In this document: positions 53,474-61,958 of the stretch, piece after piece | Numbering within the stretch: the first letter of the stretch is position 1 | Layout: each line of letters starts with the position of its first letter | Assembly: GCA_016703425.1 (NCBI GenBank) | Contig: JADJCA010000016.1 | Location: forward strand, 1-64,000 | From: Myxococcales bacterium | GTDB lineage: Bacteria > Myxococcota_A > Polyangia > Polyangiales > Polyangiaceae | Length of the DNA stretch: 64,000 nt | Direction: 5' to 3' | The notes under the pieces: generated by a model | Seen by the model: the letters and a program-made list of their open reading frames with translations, nothing else | The model's database searches: none | What the model was told of the DNA's origin: nothing | Position numbers and translations under genes: made by a program

Positions 53474-54552
53474 ATGAACCTCGAGCAGTTCCAGCGGCTC
53501 CTCGCGGCCGGTGTGCAGCACACGGCGCAAGCGACATCCACCTGCGCGTTGGCGACCCGCCCATTTATCGAGTGCGCGGCGCCGCCGGCGCGCCTCAAAT
53601 ACGATCGGTTGACCCCGAAGACACGATCGCGATCTGCGCGTTCATCGTTCAGGACTCGGATCTGCGCCAGCAGCTCGACCGCATTCAGGAGTACGACACG
53701 AGCTTCGCGCTGCCGGGCATCGCTCGGTTTCGCGTGAACATCTATCGGCAGCGGGGCTCGCTCTCGCTCGTCTTGCGCATCATCCCCGGCGACGTACCGA
53801 CGCTCGATGGGCTCGGTCTCCCCAAGGTCATTCGCACCATCGCCGAAAACGAGCGCGGCTTGGTCCTCGTGACGGGCGCCACCGGCTCGGGCAAGTCGTC
53901 GACGTTGGCGGCGATGATCCGGCACATCAACGAGACGCGGCGCGTCCACATCGTGACCATCGAAGATCCCATCGAGTTCCTTCACAAGAACGAGAAGGCC
54001 TCGATCACGCAGCGCGAAGTGGGCCCCGACACGAAGAACTTCAACGTGGCGCTCCGCGCCGCGCTCCGGCAGGACCCCGACGTGATCCTCGTCGGCGAGA
54101 TCCGCGACGCCGAGTCCGTCGACATCGCGCTCAAGGCCTCCGAGACGGGCCACATGGTCTACTCCACCATTCACACGACGGACGCGACGAAGACCATCGG
54201 TCGCATCCTCGCGATGTTTCCGCCCGAGGAGCAGAACGTGGTGCGGTTCCGCCTCGCCGACGCGCTCCGGGCCACCGTCTCGCAGCGCCTCCTTCCGCGG
54301 TCCGACGGCAAAGGCCGCGTCGTCGCCTGCGAGATCATGACCGTCACCGGCACGATCCAGGACTACCTCCGCGATCCGACGAAGAGCTCCGGCATCAAGG
54401 ATCTCATCGAGAAGGGCCGCTCCCAATACGGCATGCAGTCGTTCGACCAGCACTTGGTCGAGCTCTACAAGGCCAACGTCATCAGCCACGAAGTGGCGAT
54501 GGCCGCCTCGAGCAACCCGAGCGACTTCCAGCGGAACCTCGCGTTCGAGTGA
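53474..54552 (+). pseudogene. PilT/PilU-type twitching-motility ATPase, frameshifted near the start
   Basis: The ATPase drives type IV pilus retraction. The main frame has VLVTGATGSGKSSTLAAMIR (Walker A), ITIEDPIEFLHKNEK-like Asp box, LRQDPDVILVGEIRDAES (Walker B), TGHMVYSTIHTTDATKTIGR (His box), and a C-terminus with YGMQSFDQHLVELYKANVIS, which is PilU-like. The true N-terminus MNLEQFQRLLAAGVQH starts at 53474 in another frame. Removing AC at 53522-53523 gives GVQHGASDIHLRVGDPPIY, the exact family start, and a total of 358 residues. Without correction translation would stop early or begin at a weak site near 53572. Confidence 0.82.
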
Positions 54553-54606
54553 GGGGCGCTGCGCGCCTCGCGCGATGGCCCCGCGCCTAGAGCGTCGCGC
54601 GGTCGT

Positions 54607-57222
54607 TCATCCACTACAAACGTTTTCGGCAGCCATAAGAGGCCCGGCGAGTGAGCCGAGGAAATAGACTTTCGTGATGTGGCCCGCGAGGAGGCCGCTG
54701 ACGAACCAGTGATCTTCGGGAGCTCGGCCATAGCTGACGATCGACGTCGTCCCTGGGCCGGCCTCGTCATACCAGACGCGCGGCTCGCCTCCACCGCGCG
54801 CGTGGGTCTCGTCGAAGTAGGTCTCCATCGCAAAGGCGTACTCGCGCCCCCGAACGACAAACGAGTAGACGAGATACGTGTCGTCGGACCATTGGCTGAA
54901 ATAGCCAACCACCCGCGCCACGGCACGTCGTCCGCCGAAGCCATTGCGCAACCGGAGCAAACGCGCCGGCGTGGCGGCACGCGAGAAATAGTCCGCGATC
55001 GTGAGGCCCGCGAAGAAGCTCTCTTCGGCCGACTCGGTTGCGGCGCCCTCGTCGGTCGTTTGCTCCGTCGGCGCCGCGCGGCCGCTCGCCCCGCGAAGCG
55101 AGAGCCAGGTTTCGTGCGTCTCCTCCATGGCGGCTAGTTGATAGACATCGACCTCGGTGCCGAGCGACGCGAGGTAGCGAAGGCGCGTGCTCAGCGCTGC
55201 GCGGACCTCGTCGTTCACGAGATCACTCAGCGCGCGCGCCGCGCCGGCCTGCGGGATCGCTAGCACGGCTTCCACGAGCGGCCCCGTCGCGCGAACGCGC
55301 AGGTAGCGCTCGGCGATCCCGTGGACGCGCGCGCGCCATCTCGGGTCGACGGCCTCCGGCCAACGCAGGACGAGGCCCAGCGAGAAGGGCGCCGTGGGAG
55401 CGCTCGCGAGCACGTCGAGGAGCTCGTCGAAGCTCGGGACCCGTCTGTTCTCCACGAGCTGGCCGCGTCCGACTGGTATTGGGTCGCGCGCCACCGGCCA
55501 GACATGCTCGGACAGGCGCAGCTGGTCGTCCGTCGACAGGGTGAGGCTTGCCTCGAGGAAGACGCGGCGCGAGACGCTGCGGCCCAATCGAAGGGGAACG
55601 TCGCTGATCAGATCGGCGATGTTCCGCCAGGGGACGCTGCCCTCGTGGTGAAGGCCGAGGCCTTGCGTGCGATCTGCGATGGCACGGAGGAGCGAGCGAT
55701 ACGCGAAGCGCAGCTCCTCGGTGGAGAGATCGAGCTGTTCGATCGCCTCGCAGACGACGTCACCCGCCGGCGAGGAGGCGCTCTGCAGGAGTTGAAGGAG
55801 CCACGGAACGAGCGGGCGGCGCCCATCCTCGGCCACGTCGTTGGTCATGAATCGGACGACGGCCCGGAACATGTCGTCGACGGGTCCGGCTTCGCGGTGA
55901 GGAACCGAGCTACGCGGGAGCCGATGACGCGCCCAACCGCGCGGCTGGCGCTGCAGCGGCGTGTCGAGAGCGGCCAACGCCGCGTCGCTTGCAGCGCGGT
56001 AGTCCCAGTGCTCGGTTAGCGCGTCGACGTACGCGGCGACGGGTGGCCTGATCACGTCCCGGTCGCTCGGCGACGGCTCAGGTGTGGCGAGCAGCGCCGT
56101 GAGTCTCCATCGCAGGACTTCCATGATCGCTTGAACGTGTTCAGTCGAGGTTCTCAGCGCCGATAGCTCGCTCCGGTCGAGTGCGGCCTTGCCGCTAGTG
56201 ACCCGTCCGCCGCCGTCCGCAGCGAGGAGCGCGTCGGTTAGCCCGGTGGCGCGGTAGATGAGATGCCACAGCTCGGACCACCACGGGGGCGCCTCCGTGC
56301 CCCAGTTGTGGCCCGCCCAGTGCATCTCTGTCCTTCGGTAACAGACCAATCGGTGCGACACGGCGCAGACGAGCGGACCGGACGGGTCGTCCTTCAGGTA
56401 GCCAATCGCGATCTTGGCGAGCGTCGCGAGGGTTTCATCGGTCTCCGCCTCCGCCCACCAAAAGAGCAGCGCGAGCGACAGCGGCCTCGTCGGCTCACGA
56501 GCGACCTCGTCGAGCAAGGCGTCCCAGTCGCGCACCGAGGACGAGTCTCGCTTCCGACCGTGCGGCGGGCGCGCCACGAAGCCCGCCTTCAGCCACACGT
56601 CGCGGCCGAGCAACCTTTGCTCCTCCTCCGAGAGCGACAGCGTTGCCTCGAGGAAGATTCGGCGCTCGATTTCAGCACCGATTCGCATTGGGAGGTCGTT
56701 GAGCTGTGCGCTGACGCGCTCCCACTGCGGGACGTCCTCCTCCCGATCCGTAAGCAGGGCCGCTGCACCAGCGAGCGAGACCAAGACGGACTGATAGCCG
56801 GCCCGCAGCTCGTCCGCGGAGAGGACCAGCCGGTCGCTGCCCGCCACCGCGCGGTCGCGGTCCATGCTGCGCGCGGCCTTTTGCAGGTCGAGGAGCCACG
56901 GGACGAGGGCTCGGTTGCCGTCCGTGCCGATCGCTTGCACCAGATAGTCGACGACGCGCGCGAACGACTGGTTCTCCGCCAACGTGAGAGGGGCGCCGGC
57001 CGCGGCGAGTGCGGGCGCCCGGTAGCTCTTCGGAGCGCTGGGCAAAGAAGCCCAGCGGGCTTCACGGGCCGCCGCCATCGCCCCCGCGAAGGATCCCGTC
57101 TCGAAGAGGACGTCAATGTAGCGAGCGACAGGCCCAACGACCGCGCGACGGGCGTCAGCGGTCATCCCCGGGGTCCCGGCGAAGAGCTTCTCGATGGGCG
57201 GCGGTGTAGATCGGCTCGACAT
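54607..57222 (-). CDS. Large protein with a tandem internal duplication, unknown function, 871 aa
   Basis: The protein consists of two diverged copies of about 270 residues (about 20-290 and 386-655) and a unique C-terminal third. Copy 1 has RALVPWLLDLQKAARSMD, VLSADELRAGYQSVLVSLAG and RIFLEATLSLSEEEQRL. Copy 2 has RPLVPWLLQLLQSASSPA, DLSTEELRFAYRSLLRAIAD and RVFLEASLTLSTDDQLRL. The C-terminal part (656-871) has an aromatic-rich stretch including DDTYLVYSFVVRGREYAFAM and VWYDEAGPGTTSIVSYG. No signal peptide, membrane segment or known catalytic motif is visible. I do not recognise the family. The ATG at 57222 is weakly preceded. It appears monocistronic. Confidence 0.75.
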   Translation of the reverse strand: MSSRSTPPPIEKLFAGTPGMTADARRAVVGPVARYIDVLFETGSFAGAMAAAREARWASLPSAPKSYRAPALAAAGAPLTLAENQSFARVVDYLVQAIGTDGNRALVPWLLDLQKAARSMDRDRAVAGSDRLVLSADELRAGYQSVLVSLAGAAALLTDREEDVPQWERVSAQLNDLPMRIGAEIERRIFLEATLSLSEEEQRLLGRDVWLKAGFVARPPHGRKRDSSSVRDWDALLDEVAREPTRPLSLALLFWWAEAETDETLATLAKIAIGYLKDDPSGPLVCAVSHRLVCYRRTEMHWAGHNWGTEAPPWWSELWHLIYRATGLTDALLAADGGGRVTSGKAALDRSELSALRTSTEHVQAIMEVLRWRLTALLATPEPSPSDRDVIRPPVAAYVDALTEHWDYRAASDAALAALDTPLQRQPRGWARHRLPRSSVPHREAGPVDDMFRAVVRFMTNDVAEDGRRPLVPWLLQLLQSASSPAGDVVCEAIEQLDLSTEELRFAYRSLLRAIADRTQGLGLHHEGSVPWRNIADLISDVPLRLGRSVSRRVFLEASLTLSTDDQLRLSEHVWPVARDPIPVGRGQLVENRRVPSFDELLDVLASAPTAPFSLGLVLRWPEAVDPRWRARVHGIAERYLRVRATGPLVEAVLAIPQAGAARALSDLVNDEVRAALSTRLRYLASLGTEVDVYQLAAMEETHETWLSLRGASGRAAPTEQTTDEGAATESAEESFFAGLTIADYFSRAATPARLLRLRNGFGGRRAVARVVGYFSQWSDDTYLVYSFVVRGREYAFAMETYFDETHARGGGEPRVWYDEAGPGTTSIVSYGRAPEDHWFVSGLLAGHITKVYFLGSLAGPLMAAENVCSG

Positions 57223-57335
57223 GCCCAGCTTCCAACGCGCGAGCCTACACGCGCCGCCGCGATGTGCGAACTGTCGCTATCAGGTCGGTCCCGGCGAACA
57301 ACCGAGCGTGCGATGCGCCTCGCGCGCTGCCTCGC

Positions 57336-58055
57336 CTACAGCGTTGGCTCGAACTCGCAGCGCGCCGCCGCGATTCGACCCACTGTCGCGGTGATTCGGT
57401 TCGTCAGCTCGGTCTGCGGTGCGACGGGACCGGCGGCGTCGCCGAGGGTCACCTCCCAGCGCGAGGACGACTTGGTGCACGGCACGCCGTCAAAGGCGAC
57501 CTGGAGCGACAGCCGCGAGGGCCGCCAGCTTGAGAGCGACCACTCTGCGACGTCGGCCCGCCCAAACGACGTCGACGGATCACTCGAAGCAGCGGCCGCG
57601 CTACCGATGGCTGCGCCGATCGAGAATGCGTCGAGGCCCGCTCGATGGGTGACGGTGAGGGTCCGGGGCTGATGATCGCCGATGCCGAGGTAGGGAGCGA
57701 CCGTCGATTTCGGAAGGGCAACGGAATACGCTTGGCCACGCTGCGTCAGCGAGAAGGCGGCGCAAGCGACCGCTTCACCGTCGCGACCGCCGAGAAGGAC
57801 GCAGTTCGGGTCGCCCCAAATGACGACCGCGCCAGCGCGCGCGACCGTGACCTCGACCTTGCTCAGGCGCGCGCCGTATTGCGTCGTCGACACGGTAAAC
57901 GTCAGGTCTCCAGCTGCGAGCTCGATGACGCCTGCGTTGGTCGCCGTGAGCGCCGATTCGTCTTCGGCTGTCGTCGCCTTGTCCCGCGAAGCATCGGGTG
58001 AGCTGCAGCCGACGAGCAAGGGCAGGACGAGCGCCGCGCGACGAAGCGTGTTCAT
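57336..58055 (-). CDS. Lipoprotein of unknown function, 239 aa
   Basis: The ATG at 58055 opens a signal peptide MNTLRRAALVLPLLVGCSS, whose Cys17 lies in a good lipobox (LVGC). The mature part is beta-rich with a single Cys pair early on (DPNCVLLGGRDGEAVACAAF) and two more Cys at the end (CTKSSSRWE, CEFEPTL). A longer frame to 58148 would bury the signal peptide. No family is recognised. It follows the duplicated protein's start by 113 bp on the same strand but without clear coupling. Confidence 0.72.
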   Translation of the reverse strand: MNTLRRAALVLPLLVGCSSPDASRDKATTAEDESALTATNAGVIELAAGDLTFTVSTTQYGARLSKVEVTVARAGAVVIWGDPNCVLLGGRDGEAVACAAFSLTQRGQAYSVALPKSTVAPYLGIGDHQPRTLTVTHRAGLDAFSIGAAIGSAAAASSDPSTSFGRADVAEWSLSSWRPSRLSLQVAFDGVPCTKSSSRWEVTLGDAAGPVAPQTELTNRITATVGRIAAARCEFEPTL

Positions 58056-58163
58056 GGGCGCATGCCCTAGCAACGCGCACTGCGTCACGCACGAGCGGCG
58101 GTCGCGCTTTTGCGGTGGAACGCGCAAAACGCCCTCGAGGGGCCGCATGCGCCGGGCCTACAG

Positions 58164-58201
58164 AAACCGAAAAGGCCCGAAGGGTTCTCCCTTCAGAGCT
58201 A
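58164..58201 (-). terminator. Copy of the tRNA-Pro terminator and flank
   Basis: Bases 58164-58196 are identical, in the same orientation, to 61811-61843, the terminator behind tRNA-Pro, and the next five bases match four of five. The hairpin on the minus strand is GAAGGG-AGAA-CCCTTC followed by GGGCCTTTT. No gene ends directly in front of it, so it may be a relic of duplication or recombination, or a shared terminator family. Confidence 0.7.
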
Positions 58202-58311
58202 GACCAGTGGGGGCTGTCCGCGAACACGTCGGGGGATCCGCGGCGACAATCAACTTCGATGCGAGGGCCGACCCTCCTTTGTTCGGTCGCCAAGCGCGCT
58301 GCGCGGCAATA

Positions 58312-58920
58312 GCGGTTCGTTTTCCGAGGACGCGGCTTCCGTGACGAGCGGGCGTGCTTCCGTGTTCGGGGCGACGCCTTGCGCGACGGCGCGACGCGCT
58401 TCCCGCTCGAGTGACCAACGCTCCGTGACGGAGCGAGTGCCTCCACAAACGGCGGCGTGCACTTCCGTGTGCGCACGAGCGCCTCCCTTGCGCAGGCGCG
58501 GTGCTTCGTTGTCCGGACGAGCGCCTTGCGTCGTGGGGCGTGAACGCCCGCGCTCCGGACCGGAAGCGTCGTTGTCGGCGGACGGGCCTTCATAAACCGC
58601 GGAAATGCCTTGAGGGTCCGATTGTGAAGGCTCAACCGCCAGCAACGAAGGCCCCTCGCCCGCCCGCGAGCGGAGGTCTCACGAGACGGAAACCGCTTCG
58701 CTCGACGAGGAGCCTTCCGAGACGAAAAACGGAGCATCGAAACCCGTGGCGGATCCTCGACTTTCCGAGCGGGAAGGTCGCCCGGCCGAAAACGAGGCCG
58801 AGGCGCTCGCGACGGAAGTGTCTCCGCCCGTCGCGGAAGGTGTCGGTCTCGAGCGTGGAGGTTCGCCTTCCGACAAAGAGACGCCCCGCGCCGACAAGGA
58901 GACGGATTCTGTCGAAACGG
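58312..58920. repeat. Diverged 21-bp-period tandem repeat, about 29 units
   Basis: Split into 21-bp rows from 58312, the sequence aligns throughout, with a recurring core near CTTCCGTGACGAGCG early in the array and TTCCGACAAGGAGACG late in it. Units differ by many substitutions but the phase hardly moves over about 609 bp. Because 21 is divisible by three, several frames on both strands stay open, giving weak seven-residue repeats, but none has convincing codon bias or a start. A 14-bp direct repeat GCGGTTCGTTTTCC lies at both ends (58312-58325 and 58961-58974). I treat it as non-coding or decayed. This explains most of the 58056-59200 gap. Confidence 0.7.
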
Positions 58921-59200
58921 GGTCATGCACCGCGGTGCAACGCCCTGCGCGCTTGCGCCGGCGGTTCGTTTTCCAGCGACGCATCGTCGCAGAGCCGAGC
59001 GCGTCGCAACGCGCGCGTGCTCCTCGGTGCACGACGGTCACGATTCCGCGCTGCGACTTGGCGCCAGAGGTCCTGATCGAGCCCCCCGGCGGATTCGGCG
59101 GAGGCTGGCGCGTCGTGCCCGCGTGGATGGCCGCCGTGCTCGTGTCGGCGGGCCTGTTCTCGGGTTTCTGCTCGGCTTCGCGGTCGCCCGCGGCATGTAG

Positions 59201-60610
59201 TCAGGGAATCTTGGAGCACTTGTTCGTCAGCGTCAGCGACTGAAGGGCGCCGGGCGTGATCGTCACGGGCGTCGTCGTCACCGCCCCGGACGTCGGGGCG
59301 AACGCGGTGTCCGTCACGTTGAGCGTGGACGCCGCGGCGGGCGCGTTGACGGAGGCGCGGAACTGGCCGTCGATACAGTTGTGCGTGAGGTCGGCGTTCG
59401 TCTTGACGATGTTGTACGCGTGCGTCGTCGTGCTGATCCCGGCGAGGACGAGCTCGCCGGACGCCGTGGCCACCGCGCCCATCGGAAGAAACGGGTTCGT
59501 CGACGAGCCGTACCGCGTCGCCAATACGACCGAACCGTCGCCGTTCAGCTCGAGCGCGAGGAGGCCTCCCGACGAGCCGCCGCCGATGCGAAAGCCGGTC
59601 GGTGTTTGGACGGCACCGGTGAGGGTCAGCATGCCGCTCGTTCCGTAGGTCTGCTGCCACGGCACGGCCCCGGTGCTGCCGAATCGAACGACCCACCCGG
59701 TCGCCGCGACCGACGGTCCCGGCGGCTGAAGCGCACCGGTCAAGAGGAGTCCCCCGTCGGACAGCGCCGTGAGCGACGAGACCCGATGTCGACCGCCGTT
59801 CGCGAGGAGCTTCTGCCACGTGACGGTCCCGTTCGCGGCGACCACCATCACGAGGACGTCTTGTTCGGGGAACGTCCGCTCGATCTCGGCGGCCAGCGCC
59901 CAGCCGCCGCCGGGCAGCGCGACGAGCCGCCGGATGATCGTGCTCGCCGGGGTGTCGAAGGACACCTGCGTGACGCCCGTGCCCGCGACGGGGACCTTGA
60001 GGACGCGGCCCGCGTTGGCCACGAGGAAGGTCGTTGTGTCGAGCGCGACGACGTCGACGGGCCGTTCGAGCCCGGCGCCGAACGTCCAGGCCCACGCGGC
60101 CTGGTTGTTCATGTCGAGGCGCGCCGCGAGCGGGTTGATGCCAGAACGGCCGATGACGATCGTGCCTCCCATGGCGTCTCGCAGCGCGCCGCTCACGTTC
60201 ACCCCCGGAAGCAACAGCTGCGTCGCGGTACCGCTCGCGGGATCGAACTCCGTGAGGTTCCCGTCGCCAGCCGTGCTGCACACGAGGACCTTGCCGGCCG
60301 GTGTGGCGGTGCAGGTTCCGGCGGTCGCCGAGCCTGTCTTCGGGAAGAACATGTCGAGCGCCAGGTTCCACGTTCCGATGAAGTCGACGTCGGGCGCCGC
60401 GTCCTCGGGGGCCGCGTCGAGCCCCGGGGTCGCGTCCTCGGGCTCCGGAGTCTCGGGCGCATCCCCGGCGCGGGCGTCTTCGAAGGAGCCGCCCGTCTTG
60501 CTGTCGCCAGCGCAAGTCGGCTGAATCAGCAAGCTCATATAGAGCGCCCCACCCGCGAGCGTGAGTAGGAGACGCGACAACGGGGAGCGACACTCGGATT
60601 TCGGGGCCAT
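59201..60610 (-). CDS. Secreted repeat/beta-propeller-like protein, 469 aa
   Basis: The ATG at 60610 opens a signal peptide (RLLLTLAGGALYMSLLIQ) with a candidate lipidation Cys (QPTCAGD). An acidic Asp/Ala/Pro-rich stretch (residues 40-85) is followed by repeated strands with Gly, Asp and Trp (WAWTFGAGLERPVDVVALDT, GGGWALAAEIERTFPEQDVL, GGLLLTGALQPPG), as in beta-propeller proteins with delta-60-type repeats. The terminal part has a Cys pair around HNCIDGQFRASV and NKCSKIP. Function unknown. It is preceded by a transcription-regulator remnant and followed by the 21-bp repeat. Confidence 0.78.
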   Translation of the reverse strand: MAPKSECRSPLSRLLLTLAGGALYMSLLIQPTCAGDSKTGGSFEDARAGDAPETPEPEDATPGLDAAPEDAAPDVDFIGTWNLALDMFFPKTGSATAGTCTATPAGKVLVCSTAGDGNLTEFDPASGTATQLLLPGVNVSGALRDAMGGTIVIGRSGINPLAARLDMNNQAAWAWTFGAGLERPVDVVALDTTTFLVANAGRVLKVPVAGTGVTQVSFDTPASTIIRRLVALPGGGWALAAEIERTFPEQDVLVMVVAANGTVTWQKLLANGGRHRVSSLTALSDGGLLLTGALQPPGPSVAATGWVVRFGSTGAVPWQQTYGTSGMLTLTGAVQTPTGFRIGGGSSGGLLALELNGDGSVVLATRYGSSTNPFLPMGAVATASGELVLAGISTTTHAYNIVKTNADLTHNCIDGQFRASVNAPAAASTLNVTDTAFAPTSGAVTTTPVTITPGALQSLTLTNKCSKIP

Positions 60611-60691
60611 GCGTGCCTTTCGGCCTGGTTTCTGCGGCGAGGAGCCAGGTCGGCTGAGACTACCGCTCTTTCCCAAGATTGGGCCCTCGGC

Positions 60692-60871
60692 GAGGCCAAC
60701 GTTCTAGAGGCTGCCTGCCAATCACTCGACCGCGAGATCATCGCGGAGCGCCTTGGATGCAGCTTGGCGACGGTGAACAGCCACGTCGCGCGTCTCTTGC
60801 GCAAGACGGGTCGCGACACCTTGCAGCAGCTCGTTGTCGACCTGATGAACGAGACGCTCGCGCGATCGTGA
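60692..60871 (+). pseudogene. LuxR-family helix-turn-helix C-terminal remnant
   Basis: The frame ending at TGA 60869-60871 reads CQSLDREIIAERLGCSLATV followed by NSHVARLLRKTGRDTLQQL, a typical LuxR-type helix-turn-helix and final helix. No ATG, GTG or TTG precedes it in frame for at least 90 bp and no receiver or ligand-binding domain is present, so it is probably a 5'-truncated relic. It lies between the secreted repeat protein and the toxin-antitoxin pair. Confidence 0.6.
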
Positions 60872-61085
60872 GCACCGCGCCCGTTCGATGACGCTCCGAC
60901 GGTGGGCGCGACGTTTGAGGTACGTGCAATCGGCGACGACCCGACGGAGAAGCCTCATGAACGTCACAGATCGGCCGCGCGGCGCTCCAAGTTGCTGCGA
61001 CGGGGCCAAAAAGGAACGCAGGACGGGTCATGCTCTTGAGGCAGAGCCTCGCGAGACCTCAGGGGCACGTCCCGCAACGTGAGCT

Positions 61086-61310
61086 ATGCTTTCCGGCATG
61101 GCTCAGCCGGTAACAGGGCGTGTGGTGGGTTCAACCATCGAACTCGATGCGCCCGTTCCTCCGTTTGAAGGTAAGCGGGTGCTCATCCTCCTTGAGCCCG
61201 AAGAAGACGTCGTTCTATCGCCCCGTGAGCAGCGCGCCGCGTGGGACGCGTGGGTCGCCGTGGGGCCCCAGGGGCCACTTGAGGACGACGGCGAGGCGAC
61301 ATTTCCTTGA
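61086..61310 (+). CDS. Probable antitoxin of MazF-type pair, 74 aa
   Basis: The small protein contains MAQPVTGRVVGSTIELDAPV and FEGKRVLILLEPEED, a beta-rich pattern like the N-terminal part of small antitoxins found before MazF/PemK toxins, followed by an acidic tail. A start at 61086 or at the internal ATG 61098 is possible. Its stop overlaps the toxin's TTG start (TTGA). Antitoxin function is inferred from gene order. Confidence 0.7.
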   Translation: MLSGMAQPVTGRVVGSTIELDAPVPPFEGKRVLILLEPEEDVVLSPREQRAAWDAWVAVGPQGPLEDDGEATFP

Positions 61311-61621
61311 TCAGCCGCGGCGAGATTCGGTGGTTCCGCTTCGCGTCGCCCGACAAGCGGCGCCCAGTTCTCATCCTGGGCCGCGAGGACGTGCTCCCTT
61401 CGCTGGCCCAGGTCCCGGTTGTGCCGCTCTCGACGCAGGTAAGAGGCCTTGCGTGGGAAGTGGCGCTTGGTCCTGATGATGGCCTTCCGACGCCTTGCGT
61501 CTTGAAGCCGGAATGGATCCGCATTGTCGAACGGCAAGACGTTGGCCCGGTCTTGGGACGGCTCCCCGACGCGCGGTGGCCGGAAGTGCGCGCCGCTATC
61601 CTAGACGTGCTGGGACTGTAG
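61307..61621 (+). CDS. MazF/PemK-family toxin (endoribonuclease), TTG start
   Basis: The 104-residue protein fits the MazF/PemK fold: MISRGEIRWFRFASPDKRRP (start region with the conserved GEI/DKRRP), VLILGREDVLPSLAQVPVVPL, and VLKPEWIRIVERQDVG. MazF toxins are ribosome-independent or mRNA-cleaving endoribonucleases. The start is a TTG overlapping the antitoxin stop (TTGA), suggesting translational coupling and weak initiation that keeps toxin below antitoxin. No promoter is visible. Confidence 0.8.
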   Translation: MISRGEIRWFRFASPDKRRPVLILGREDVLPSLAQVPVVPLSTQVRGLAWEVALGPDDGLPTPCVLKPEWIRIVERQDVGPVLGRLPDARWPEVRAAILDVLGL

Positions 61622-61683
61622 CCCTCAGCGCCGTCGAGCTGCGCGCGCGATCGCGGTGGCTGCCATGAGCCGCGCGGGCGCGC

Positions 61684-61810
61684 CTATTCGTCGCCGAGCG
61701 GAACGTCGTTGCCGGTGTCGCCGGCGTCGGCCATCGGGCTCGGCGCGTCGGCTTGAGTCGGCGCGTCCGCGAGCTGGGTGGGCGCGCGCCGTCCGGCGCC
61801 GCGCCCCACA
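61684..61810 (-). pseudogene. C-terminal fragment of an acidic-tailed protein, cut at the tRNA flank
   Basis: On the minus strand, a frame ends at TAG 61684-61686 with THE tail TQADAPSPMADAGDTGNDVP and then LGDE. This is a natural-looking acidic C-terminus with normal codon bias. The frame has no start and its 5' side runs directly into the tRNA-Pro terminator at 61811. It looks like the end of a gene whose front was removed by a rearrangement at that junction. Confidence 0.4.
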
Positions 61811-61843
61811 AAACCGAAAAGGCCCGAAGGGTTCTCCCTTCAG
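61811..61843 (-). terminator. Rho-independent terminator of tRNA-Pro
   Basis: Seven bases beyond the tRNA, the minus strand forms GAAGGG-AGAA-CCCTTC (61841-61826) followed by GGGCC and TTTT (61820-61817). This is a standard hairpin and U-tract. An exact 33-bp copy lies at 58164-58196. Confidence 0.85.
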
Positions 61844-61848
61844 ACCTA

Positions 61849-61924
<76 letters not shown>

Positions 61925-61958
61925 ATCCCCAACGCTTGGAAGCGAAGGGACGCACACG

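Noticed and set aside
58312..58920. CRISPR array
   Set aside because: The units are 21 bp end to end with no unique spacers, and they are too diverged. No cas gene is present.
57775..58926. 383-codon minus-strand frame over the 21-bp repeat
   Set aside because: Its composition is Arg/Pro/Ser-rich with poor third-position GC, and it overlaps the lipoprotein gene. Openness follows from the 21-bp period.
58746..59243. Plus-strand frame with seven-residue Glu-ending repeats
   Set aside because: The repeat phase explains the pattern. It has no good start and lacks coding bias, though it is the best of the array frames.
59381..60568. 395-codon plus-strand frame opposite the secreted repeat protein
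   Set aside because: The minus-strand frame has a signal peptide and repeat strands; this one has none and is Arg/Asp-rich.
61596..61811. 71-codon minus-strand frame near the toxin gene
   Set aside because: It is Arg/Pro-rich and overlaps the toxin's end. A different frame in the same stretch shows the more natural acidic C-terminus.
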